Below are positions 12,981 through 19,270 of a stretch of DNA of 23,385 bases, piece by piece. Source of the DNA: a virus; IMG/VR virus record IMGVR_UViG_3300021963_000666, positions 1 to 23,385 of that record; one strand, 5' to 3'. The position numbers were made by a program, and so were the translations under genes. How positions within the stretch are numbered: position 1 is the stretch's first letter; each line of letters opens with the position of its first letter. The notes beneath the pieces were generated by a model that saw only the letters and a list, made by a program, of their open reading frames with translations, had not been told where the DNA came from and ran no database searches.

Positions 12981-13361
12981 GGGGCTGGCATTGGTATTGA
13001 CAGCAATTGAAGTAGAGAAAGATGCAAGCAGGATTAGATGGAAATCCTTAAACACCTATCAAACAATAAACGCAGTAGAATTATCTACAATGACTTTCGA
13101 AGACGTTATGTCTTTCGTTGGTGCTGATTACGCAGTAGCTGCCTAGTCTCTCCCGTACACATCATGGGACTTAAAACAGAATGTGACACATAAGGTCTCG
13201 TTCAGGGTGCTACCTTAGTTGAAGTGAACTCGACACAGTTATTGGTAACGATGTCAAAATAGGAACCATTTATTTTGTTTGTTTAGAAAAATAAACTAAG
13301 CTTGTGAATGAGTCGATTTAGACTTATTGTTTGGACGGGAGTTCGATCCTCCCCAGCTCCA
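12981..13361 (+). ncRNA. ssrA: tmRNA (ssrA)
   Basis: Transfer-messenger RNA, which rescues stalled ribosomes and tags the nascent peptide. The tRNA-like ends are clear. GGGGCTG (12981-12987) pairs with CAGCTCC (13354-13360) using one GU, the T-arm GGGAG-TTCGATC-CTCCC precedes it, and the discriminator is A at 13361, with no encoded CCA. GCAAGC (13024-13029) pairs with GCTTGT (13300-13305) as the long helix joining the tRNA and mRNA domains. A tag reading frame (13072-13146) lies between. GTTTA/TAAAC (13281-13296) marks a pseudoknot-region stem. The 381 nt length is normal. It is the last RNA of the tRNA cluster. Confidence 0.93.
13072..13146 (+). other. tmRNA tag-peptide reading frame
   Basis: Starting from the likely resume codon GCA at 13072, the frame encodes a 24-residue tag beginning AVELSTMTFEDV and ending GADYAVAA, followed by TAG (13144-13146). 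The A-x-A-A end matches the YALAA-type protease signal, with Val in place of Leu. The exact resume codon is inferred; starting one codon earlier adds Asn. Confidence 0.8.
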
Positions 13362-13378
13362 CGCAGTTCCTCCTCTCC

Positions 13379-13390
13379 CATATATTTATA
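13379..13390 (+). promoter_or_regulatory. Promoter-like element, core ATATTTAT (class B)
   Basis: CATATATTTATA with core at 13382-13389, between the tmRNA 3' end and the HNH gene ATG at 13403 (13-base gap). Confidence 0.5.
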
Positions 13391-13402
13391 ATAAATAATA
13401 AT

Positions 13403-13858
13403 ATGGGAGTATCGGGGAACAAAAATTATTACGCTAGTTATTATCAAAATAATAAACTAAAACATAGTGATAGAGTAAAAGAATATAAAGAACAAAATCC
13501 TGAAAAAAGTAAACAATACGTTAAAAAATGGGAAGAAAAAAATAAAGAATATGTAAAAGAACAAAATCGTTTAAATAAAGTAAAACAAAATAAAAAAAGA
13601 AGAGATTTTGTGAACGATTATAAAAAAACATGTTCTTGTAAAAAATGTAATGAATCAAGATGGTATGTATTAGATTTTCACCATGTTGATCCTACAGAAA
13701 AAAGTTTTGAATTAGGAAATGCACCTAAACATAGTATTAAAAAAATACAAGATGAAATTGGAAAGTGTATAACACTGTGTCGTAATTGCCATTCAGAATT
13801 TCATTACCTAGAAAAAGAACAAAGTATCACACTTAAAGAATATATAGCAAAAATGTAA
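13403..13858 (+). CDS. HNH homing-type endonuclease
   Basis: 151 aa from ATG 13403. A longer frame reaches back into the tmRNA 3' end and is rejected. The N-terminal half is a Lys/Glu/Asn-rich helix (about 20-70), probably DNA-binding. The HNH core follows: C79-x2-C82, DFHHVD (91-96), KIQDEIGKCITLC, then C126-x2-C129-H130 and H134, so both zinc-knuckle pairs and the catalytic His cluster are present. Free-standing HNH genes of this layout are common mobile genes in T-even-type phages. It has its own promoter-like motif and a strong terminator, which fits a self-contained insertion beside the tmRNA gene. Confidence 0.9.
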   Translation: MGVSGNKNYYASYYQNNKLKHSDRVKEYKEQNPEKSKQYVKKWEEKNKEYVKEQNRLNKVKQNKKRRDFVNDYKKTCSCKKCNESRWYVLDFHHVDPTEKSFELGNAPKHSIKKIQDEIGKCITLCRNCHSEFHYLEKEQSITLKEYIAKM

Positions 13859-13888
13859 TAGCGATCCGTAACTGGGTCGCTATTTTTT
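13859..13888 (+). terminator. Rho-independent terminator
   Basis: TAGCGATCC (13859-13867), loop GTAACT, GGGTCGCTA (13874-13882; one GU), then six T. It starts on the base after the HNH stop and ends right where the next promoter-like motif begins. Confidence 0.92.
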
Positions 13889-13900
13889 CATATTTATATG
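13889..13900 (+). promoter_or_regulatory. Promoter-like element, core ATATTTAT (class B)
   Basis: CATATTTATATG with core at 13890-13897, immediately after the terminator and 27 bases before the ATG at 13925. It probably drives the exported-protein genes that follow. Confidence 0.55.
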
Positions 13901-13924
13901 TGCAACTAAAAACCACATTTAACA

Positions 13925-15031
13925 ATGAAAAAATTATTACTGGCATTGTTATGCCTGATCCCTGCGATAACATTCGCACAAACAGGACCTGCCGCTCCCG
14001 GAAACGGCAACTATCTATTAATTGATACCACTTACACAGTAGGTACTTCAGTAGCAAACCAAACCAAAGCAAAAATCACGTACAAAAACTCAACTGGTAC
14101 GAAAGTAACCGGGGTTCAGTTCCGTGTATTTTATGACAAGATAGCATTTAAAACACCTTCAGTAGCATTAGTTACAGCTAACTCTGATTTAAATTTACAG
14201 TATGTAGCTGATACTACAAATGGTCACATCACTGTTACATTGGTGTACATTGGTAGTTCTTCAACTTACACACTACCAAATGCTGAAACGTTTGAAATTA
14301 CTTTCAACCACGCTCCAGCAGCAACATTCCAGAATTTAACAGCGATTGACTCAATGAAGTTTACAGGTGCTTTATCTTATAGTCAATTAGCATCTAAACA
14401 ATCAGGTATGGATACTACCTTAAGCTTACATAGCTATGGTGGTTACTTCTACAGACCTAGATTCACTTACACAGCTACATTTACAAACGTAACTGGTACT
14501 CCATCTAAAAACATTACTGTATCATTAGAGAAAAAACCTAAAACAAGTGGTACTTGGGCTATCGTATCAACTAAATCAACTGGTTTAACAGGTACCGTAT
14601 CTTATGATGAATTCATTGATACTACTTATTGGGCAGTTAGATTAGAAGTTAAAGGCGATACAATATCAACTGGTAACATCGTTTCAGTAGCAGATGCTCA
14701 AAAAGTAAACCAATTCGTATTAGGTACAGCAACACCAGCAGGATTTGATTTCCATTCATCTGATGTAAATGGTGATAATCAAATTACAATCTCAGATGCT
14801 TATGTAATATTCGGTAGAATCGCAGGTAGATTTAATACTTGGGTTAACAACGTTAAAGATATTAAATTCTTTACAGCAGCTGAATACAATACAATTAGTA
14901 CAGCAACAACTAACTTAACAGCAACTACACCAGGTGTAACTAACTTTACCTATGATATCGTAGCAGGCCAACCAAACTCAGTAACTTATTACGTGTTAGG
15001 TATGGGTGATGCTAATGGTACGGGTATATGA
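13925..15031 (+). CDS. Exported cohesin/dockerin-type protein, N-terminal part before in-frame TGA
   Basis: 368 aa. Signal peptide MKKLLLALLCLIPAITFAQ. A cohesin-like beta domain spans about 35-180 (KAKITYKN, GVQFRVFYDKIAF, ETFEITFNH). A second beta segment runs 178-250. A dockerin follows, with a degenerate first repeat (VSVADAQKVNQFVLG) and a good Ca loop D280-x-N282-x-D284...D291 (DVNGDNQITISDAY). The last residues VLGMGDANGTGI run into TGA at 15029-15031, and the same frame continues without a break into the next entry. I think this is the front of one 630-residue gene ended by a nonsense codon, read through, or mis-sequenced. Without the second half it would be secreted but not sorted. 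The dockerin region is shared with the lectin gene at 19270. Confidence 0.82.
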   Translation: MKKLLLALLCLIPAITFAQTGPAAPGNGNYLLIDTTYTVGTSVANQTKAKITYKNSTGTKVTGVQFRVFYDKIAFKTPSVALVTANSDLNLQYVADTTNGHITVTLVYIGSSSTYTLPNAETFEITFNHAPAATFQNLTAIDSMKFTGALSYSQLASKQSGMDTTLSLHSYGGYFYRPRFTYTATFTNVTGTPSKNITVSLEKKPKTSGTWAIVSTKSTGLTGTVSYDEFIDTTYWAVRLEVKGDTISTGNIVSVADAQKVNQFVLGTATPAGFDFHSSDVNGDNQITISDAYVIFGRIAGRFNTWVNNVKDIKFFTAAEYNTISTATTNLTATTPGVTNFTYDIVAGQPNSVTYYVLGMGDANGTGI

Positions 15032-15817
15032 ATGGCAAGACTGACGCCTATAAAAATTACTAACCCGAACAATAGTGACTATATTATAGACGAAACAGTC
15101 GAATACTTGGCTAACTTGAACACGATTGAAGTTAGATTGCCATCTTTATCAGTTGATGAAGGTAATTTAGTAAACATACCTATAAAGGTTTTTACTAATG
15201 GTGAAAGATTAGGAGCATTACAGCTTGCGATGAGATTTGATACAACATTATTAGCATTTAAAGGCGTAATAGCTGAAGAAAAAGTTGGTAATTGGATGTC
15301 ATTTGTAAATCCAAATAGCGGAGTAGTTGAGTGGGGAGGATATGATGTGTCGAATAACGAACACTTATTAGATAATGAAGAACAAGTTCTAACACTTCAA
15401 TTCCAGGCGTTAAAACCTAAAGCAGATTGGAATGTATCACCGTTGTACGTTACTCGCAAATTCGCGGGTAACAGTACAGCGACTGACTTAAACATAACAC
15501 CTACAGATGGTAGAGTTGAGATTAAAAGAATTAAAAATCCAAATGCAATTCAGGACGATGCTGTAGCGGTTATACAAGTTAGTCCAAATCCAACAACAGG
15601 TGATATAACAATTCAATTTGCAGTACCAGAAGATGGTCAAACAATGGTTGCTTTATTTGATCAAAATGGAAGAAAAATTTATACAGTTGTTGAGGGAAAT
15701 ATACCTAAGGGTATTTATACATATAAAGCAAACATCAGTGATTTTAAAGCAGGTATGTATGTAGCTAATTTAAGCACTGGTAATTATAAAACATCTAGTA
15801 AAGTAATACTAAATTAA
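15032..15817 (+). CDS. Cohesin domain plus type IX secretion C-terminal sorting domain
   Basis: 261 aa starting at ATG directly after the TGA and in the same frame as the preceding gene. Residues about 33-165 form a cohesin-like domain (IEVRLPSLSVDEGNLVNIPIKV, GALQLAMRFDTTLLAFKGV, WGGYD, VLTLQFQA). Residues 182-261 are a T9SS type A sorting domain: VSPNPTTGDITIQF, MVALFDQNGRKIY, GIYTYKANI, GMYVANL and a final KVILN. Such domains send Sec-exported proteins across the outer membrane and attach them to the surface of Bacteroidota. There is no signal peptide here, so export makes sense only if joined to the upstream half. The first 35 codons use more C/G-ending codons than the rest. Confidence 0.82.
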   Translation: MARLTPIKITNPNNSDYIIDETVEYLANLNTIEVRLPSLSVDEGNLVNIPIKVFTNGERLGALQLAMRFDTTLLAFKGVIAEEKVGNWMSFVNPNSGVVEWGGYDVSNNEHLLDNEEQVLTLQFQALKPKADWNVSPLYVTRKFAGNSTATDLNITPTDGRVEIKRIKNPNAIQDDAVAVIQVSPNPTTGDITIQFAVPEDGQTMVALFDQNGRKIYTVVEGNIPKGIYTYKANISDFKAGMYVANLSTGNYKTSSKVILN

Positions 15818-15818
15818 A

Positions 15819-15947
15819 ATGAAAAAGTTATTAATATTTATTGTCGTAATGATGCTCGGTTCATGTATAGTTATGGTTAGGCCAAAATATGGATGTAAGG
15901 GTAATTATTACCATCATCAAATTCATAAAACAAAACACCATTATTAA
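15819..15947 (+). CDS. Tiny lipoprotein (42 aa)
   Basis: MKKLLIFIVVMMLGSC is a lipoprotein signal with lipobox LGSC, so Cys16 is the predicted lipidation site. The 27-residue mature part is basic and His/Tyr/Lys-rich (YHHQIHKTKHHY) with one further Cys. It begins one base after the previous stop and ends two bases before the next ATG. An o-spanin-like or His-rich envelope peptide is possible; nothing decides it. Confidence 0.6.
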   Translation: MKKLLIFIVVMMLGSCIVMVRPKYGCKGNYYHHQIHKTKHHY

Positions 15948-15949
15948 AA

Positions 15950-16309
15950 ATGAGCAAAATCAAAGACACAATCAAAGGCCTCGTAGGTCAATCAGAACCA
16001 GTTAAAGTAGAAGATAAAAATCGTTTTTACTTTATGTTACAACAAATGCAATCAAACCGTTGGAAAATTACGGGTATTGTATTATTCTTATTCTTCTTTA
16101 TCATATTCGGTATTAATATGGCCGTTATGTTTAAATTAGAGATAGCTGAAAACTGGAAAGAAATGTTACTTATTCTATTAGGTGCATTTGTAGGTAACTT
16201 AAATAAAGTAGTAGACTACTGGTTTAACTCTGAAGATAGAGACAAAATGTTAATTCAGAAAGTAGACGAAGAAGACGGAACATCATTATCATCAACTTTA
16301 AATCCTTAA
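15950..16309 (+). CDS. Two-helix membrane protein, possible holin
   Basis: 119 aa. Residues about 42-62 (ITGIVLFLFFFIIFGINMAVM) and 72-88 (MLLILLGAFVGNLNKVV) are membrane segments, with a charged N-terminus and a charged acidic tail (SEDRDKMLIQKVDEEDG). This size and topology fit holin-like phage proteins, and two more small membrane proteins follow. No endolysin gene is in the window, so the lysis role is a guess. Confidence 0.6.
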   Translation: MSKIKDTIKGLVGQSEPVKVEDKNRFYFMLQQMQSNRWKITGIVLFLFFFIIFGINMAVMFKLEIAENWKEMLLILLGAFVGNLNKVVDYWFNSEDRDKMLIQKVDEEDGTSLSSTLNP

Positions 16310-16313
16310 TAAA

Positions 16314-16646
16314 ATGTCAGAAGAACAAAAAGTAGAGACCAGTGAAGGCACTTGGTCAAGTCTTAAAAAAACAATTGTTGGTGCTATTTCAACAGCAGTA
16401 TTAGCAGGTGGTACTTGGGTTACAACTCACTTATTCGGTGGTAGTGAATCTAAAGAAGAAACTAAAACAGAACAAGCAGCTCCTGCTGCTCCAGTTGTTA
16501 TTAACTTGCAAAACAATAACACTAACCAACAAAAACAATCAGGTGGAACTAATACTATCATCAAAGAAAGAGTAGTAGAAAAAGCAGCACCTGCAGCAAA
16601 AGAAAAACCAGCTAAAAAGAGCGAAACAGAAGAAGCTCCTTGGTAA
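16314..16646 (+). CDS. Membrane-anchored low-complexity protein (110 aa)
   Basis: A hydrophobic or amphipathic segment at about 16-42 (LKKTIVGAISTAVLAGGTWVTTHLFGG) is followed by a Glu/Lys/Ala/Pro-rich and then Asn/Gln-rich tail (INLQNNNTNQQKQSGG), then a KEKPAKKSETEE end. The tail looks disordered. It lies four bases after the two-helix protein and likely belongs to the same membrane-protein unit. No family recognised. Confidence 0.55.
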   Translation: MSEEQKVETSEGTWSSLKKTIVGAISTAVLAGGTWVTTHLFGGSESKEETKTEQAAPAAPVVINLQNNNTNQQKQSGGTNTIIKERVVEKAAPAAKEKPAKKSETEEAPW

Positions 16647-16669
16647 TTAATAACTAAAAACCCATAAAC

Positions 16670-16912
16670 ATGAAACAATTATTCTACGACGAAACAGGTA
16701 AAGTATCAATGAAGAGACTTTGTGGTTTGTTAGCTACAGTAGCACTTTGTGTTACAATGTATCACAACTCATTCTCTCCAGCTGATCAAGCACCTTCACC
16801 TACATTAGTTAACGCGGTAGCATTATTAGCTTTTGGTTGTTTAGGTTTATCATCTTTTGATAAATTTACAGCTATGAAAAAAGATATCGCTACATCAACA
16901 AAAGAAGATTAA
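16670..16912 (+). CDS. Small two-helix membrane protein, holin-like
   Basis: 80 aa. FYDETGKVSMKRLCGLLATVALCVTMYHN forms a first membrane segment after a short cytoplasmic start, and LVNAVALLAFGCLGLSSFDKFTAMKK forms a second. The N-terminal E-T-G-K-V-S-M-K-R-L pattern and overall size resemble short phage holin-type proteins found in many Bacteroidota phages. Its stop shares one base with the ATG of the CsgG-like gene (TAATG), linking it by translation to the export island. Confidence 0.6.
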   Translation: MKQLFYDETGKVSMKRLCGLLATVALCVTMYHNSFSPADQAPSPTLVNAVALLAFGCLGLSSFDKFTAMKKDIATSTKED

Positions 16913-17622
16913 TGAAAAAGTTATTAGTAGCATTAATGTTATTAATACCATTCATCACTTCAGCACAGATTGGTTCAATAAAAACCGATACGTACAAAGC
17001 AAGATTTGAAAAAGGTATTTCATTAGACAGTGTTCTCAATTACAAGGACACTGTCAAAATACCTATTCAGTTATTAAAGATTGGTATTAGTGAAGAGTTA
17101 TATGAAATGTATCCTGATTTAAAAGACAAACGTATTGGATTAGGTGTTACAAACATAGTAATTGAATTCTTAGAAGAAACAAATCGTTTCAAATTCACAG
17201 AAGATAAATTGGAAATCAAAGAAAGAATGATTAACCAATTTAAAGCATCAGCTAAAGGATTTACTGAAAACAAATTAGATGGTAAAGGTAAAATTCTATT
17301 AGCTAAATATTTCGTTTATATTGAGGTATATGATTTCAGTGTTTCAGAAGACGAAGTGGTAAAAATGAAAGGTAAAGCAACAGCCACTCAAACAACTCGT
17401 TTAGGTTTACAAATTAAATTTGTAGATGCTGAATCAGGAGAAATAATCACAGGTAGTGATTTAGGCGAAGCATCAACAGTGAAAACTTCATCAATATTAA
17501 GTGATGTAGATGATATTAAGTTTAACCAATCAACAATTGGTATTACAACTAAAAAAGCATTAGAAAGTGCTTCAGTAAATGTTATTTTAAAAATGATTAA
17601 AAAAGGAATATTTAAATCATAA
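16912..17622 (+). CDS. CsgG-like curli/outer-membrane export protein
   Basis: 236 aa with signal peptide MKKLLVALMLLIPFITSAQ. The body has the CsgG-family order: an N-terminal strand with IGLGVTNIVIEFLEETNRFKFTED (about 75-98, the TNALVEELSKTGRF-like helix), LLAKYFVYIEVYDFSV, then KATATQTTRLGLQIKFVDAESGEII (about 155-179), matching the strand pair of the CsgG pore. CsgG forms a nonameric outer-membrane pore that secretes curli subunits. Unlike E. coli CsgG no lipobox Cys is present, so this would not be a lipoprotein. No CsgA, B, E or F is recognisable nearby. csgG-like genes have been reported in other marine T4-like phages with debated roles. Confidence 0.72.
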   Translation: MKKLLVALMLLIPFITSAQIGSIKTDTYKARFEKGISLDSVLNYKDTVKIPIQLLKIGISEELYEMYPDLKDKRIGLGVTNIVIEFLEETNRFKFTEDKLEIKERMINQFKASAKGFTENKLDGKGKILLAKYFVYIEVYDFSVSEDEVVKMKGKATATQTTRLGLQIKFVDAESGEIITGSDLGEASTVKTSSILSDVDDIKFNQSTIGITTKKALESASVNVILKMIKKGIFKS

Positions 17623-17993
17623 TGAAAGAGATAGCAAACATATTAAAACAATTTAGTGCTAAACAAAGATTAATTGTATTAGTAATTATTTTATCCTTTA
17701 CTACATTAGGTGCTGTATTACACACTTATTTTAAAAGTACAGGATGTGAACCTTTAATTGAACGAAATAAAGAACTAGTTCAAACAATAGTTCATATTGA
17801 AAAAATGATTATTGATTATAAAGAAATAGTTAAAGAAGTAGAAAATGATCCTTGCTTAACTGAAGGAGCAGCTGCAGCAGCTGTTGATAGTGCAGTTACA
17901 GGAGGTAGTAGTTTTACTGAAGAAGGTTACGGCGATCCATCCATGGCGATGTTGGATTCAGTATTAGCTGTGACTTCTAAAGTAAATAAATAA
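17622..17993 (+). CDS. Single-pass membrane protein with coiled coil
   Basis: 123 aa. Residues about 18-36 (IVLVIILSFTTLGAVLHTYF) form one membrane segment. A helical, likely coiled-coil region follows (IERNKELVQTIVHIEKMIIDYKEIVKEVEN), then an Ala/Ser/Gly-rich tail. The two cysteines (about 42 and 77) flank the coil. Stop-start overlaps of one base on both sides place it inside the export unit between the CsgG-like protein and the first barrel-like protein. It could be an inner-membrane or periplasm-spanning partner. Unrecognised family; not CsgE or CsgF by eye. Confidence 0.6.
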   Translation: MKEIANILKQFSAKQRLIVLVIILSFTTLGAVLHTYFKSTGCEPLIERNKELVQTIVHIEKMIIDYKEIVKEVENDPCLTEGAAAAAVDSAVTGGSSFTEEGYGDPSMAMLDSVLAVTSKVNK

Positions 17994-19270
17994 TGAAATA
18001 TTTGCTAACTATATTGTTAGTACTTGTTGGATTGGCTGGTTACAGTCAGTCCTTCAACTATGCTTACTATGATCCTTGTGATGGTAATTTAAAGAAAATA
18101 TCAGTTCCATTAGGACAAAGTCAAATAGCAGTAACATACTTTAATCAAGTTAAGTCATTCGATTTAATAGATTTAACAAATGGTGTTTTTGATAGTTGGG
18201 TTAAAAGTACTTATGATGTTTATCATGTAACATCACCTTGCGCAGGTGTAGGTGTTACAAATGTAATCACACAATCTCAAAGTACAACTGTTACATTAAC
18301 AGGTATAGTTAATACAGTTGCTAATTTATCATTTCCAAGCCCAAATGCTCCAGACCCTAATGAACCACCAGCTACACCTGATATAGATGTAAGTAGTGAT
18401 GCTGGAGGTACAGGTGGAGGAACTGGAGGTGATGTTGGTGGTGGAACGGGAGATGGAACAGGAACTGGTGATGGTAATGATGCTGCTGGAGGTGGATCTG
18501 ATGTAATGAGTGGAACAAGTAATAGTATTAAATCATCAGATGGTGGAGGTGATAGTGGTGGAGGCGGAAGTAGTTCTTCAGGTGGTGGTGGAAGTAAAAG
18601 TGGAGGTAGTAATAATAAATCAACTTCAAACCAAAAACAAAATGTATTAAAACCAACTGTAATTGGATCAAGTGATTTAGTTGCTTATAGTAATACAGAT
18701 AAATCTAGAGGTGGTAAAATATCAGGTGGTTATACTTCAACTAGATGGGATGGGTTAAGAACAAGTGGTTGTTTATTTGATTATTCTACCCAAATACAAG
18801 GACCTAACATTACTGGGTTTTATGGTTGGATAGGAAAGAAACGAACTACACTATTATCAAATACAATATCACTTGGGTTTGAAGGTAAAGGAGCATTATA
18901 TAATTCAGTTGCATTTGGACAAGTAGTAAATTGGGCTGGTATTAAGTTAGTTTATATGGCTTCAGGTTCATATGGCCATATTTATAAACAGAAACTAATT
19001 GGTACTTCAGTTATTGTAGGTGCAATGTATGATTTTAAAATAGCAAAAGTAATAGGTGTTAAACTAACTAACTTATTAGTTTATTCACCTTACATGCAAT
19101 ATTATAATGATTTACTTTTAAAATCACCATTAGTATTATTACCTTCAATAGGTACAAACGTTAGTTTAACTAAAAACTTTAAAATTAATTTAAATTTAGG
19201 GGGCGCTTATCAAGTAGGTAGTGGTGCTTTAAATTATTCATTTATAGTAGGTTCTAGAATAGCATTATAA
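17993..19270 (+). CDS. Exported protein with Gly-rich linker and outer-membrane barrel-like C-terminus
   Basis: 425 aa. Signal peptide MKYLLTILLVLVGLAGYSQ. An N-terminal domain (about 20-115) contains two cysteines. The segment 116-136 is Pro/Asp-rich. A long Gly/Ser/Thr linker spans about 137-206. The C-terminal 200 residues have alternating hydrophobic/aromatic strands (GKISGGYTSTRW, TISLGFEGKGALYNSVAFGQ, IKLVYMASGSYGHIY) and end in short strands (FKINLNLGGAYQVG, YSFIVGSRIAL), as in outer-membrane barrels of Bacteroidota. The end resembles that of the protein at 20265, as does the K-P-x-x-I-x-x-S/A-D-L start of the barrel part, so the two are probably paralogues. Confidence 0.68.
   Translation: MKYLLTILLVLVGLAGYSQSFNYAYYDPCDGNLKKISVPLGQSQIAVTYFNQVKSFDLIDLTNGVFDSWVKSTYDVYHVTSPCAGVGVTNVITQSQSTTVTLTGIVNTVANLSFPSPNAPDPNEPPATPDIDVSSDAGGTGGGTGGDVGGGTGDGTGTGDGNDAAGGGSDVMSGTSNSIKSSDGGGDSGGGGSSSSGGGGSKSGGSNNKSTSNQKQNVLKPTVIGSSDLVAYSNTDKSRGGKISGGYTSTRWDGLRTSGCLFDYSTQIQGPNITGFYGWIGKKRTTLLSNTISLGFEGKGALYNSVAFGQVVNWAGIKLVYMASGSYGHIYKQKLIGTSVIVGAMYDFKIAKVIGVKLTNLLVYSPYMQYYNDLLLKSPLVLLPSIGTNVSLTKNFKINLNLGGAYQVGSGALNYSFIVGSRIAL

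Noticed and set aside
13331-13402. N-terminal extension of the HNH gene from TTG 13331
   Set aside because: It overlaps the T-arm and acceptor end of the tmRNA and the promoter-like motif; ATG 13403 gives a complete HNH protein.
15029-15031. TGA recoded to an amino acid genome-wide
   Set aside because: TGG is the normal Trp codon in the same gene, TGA ends the 21086 gene and no TCA-anticodon suppressor tRNA is visible. A local event is more likely.
17622-17993. CsgE or CsgF beside the CsgG-like gene
   Set aside because: The protein has a membrane anchor and coiled coil with an Ala/Ser tail, unlike the small secreted CsgE/CsgF folds.
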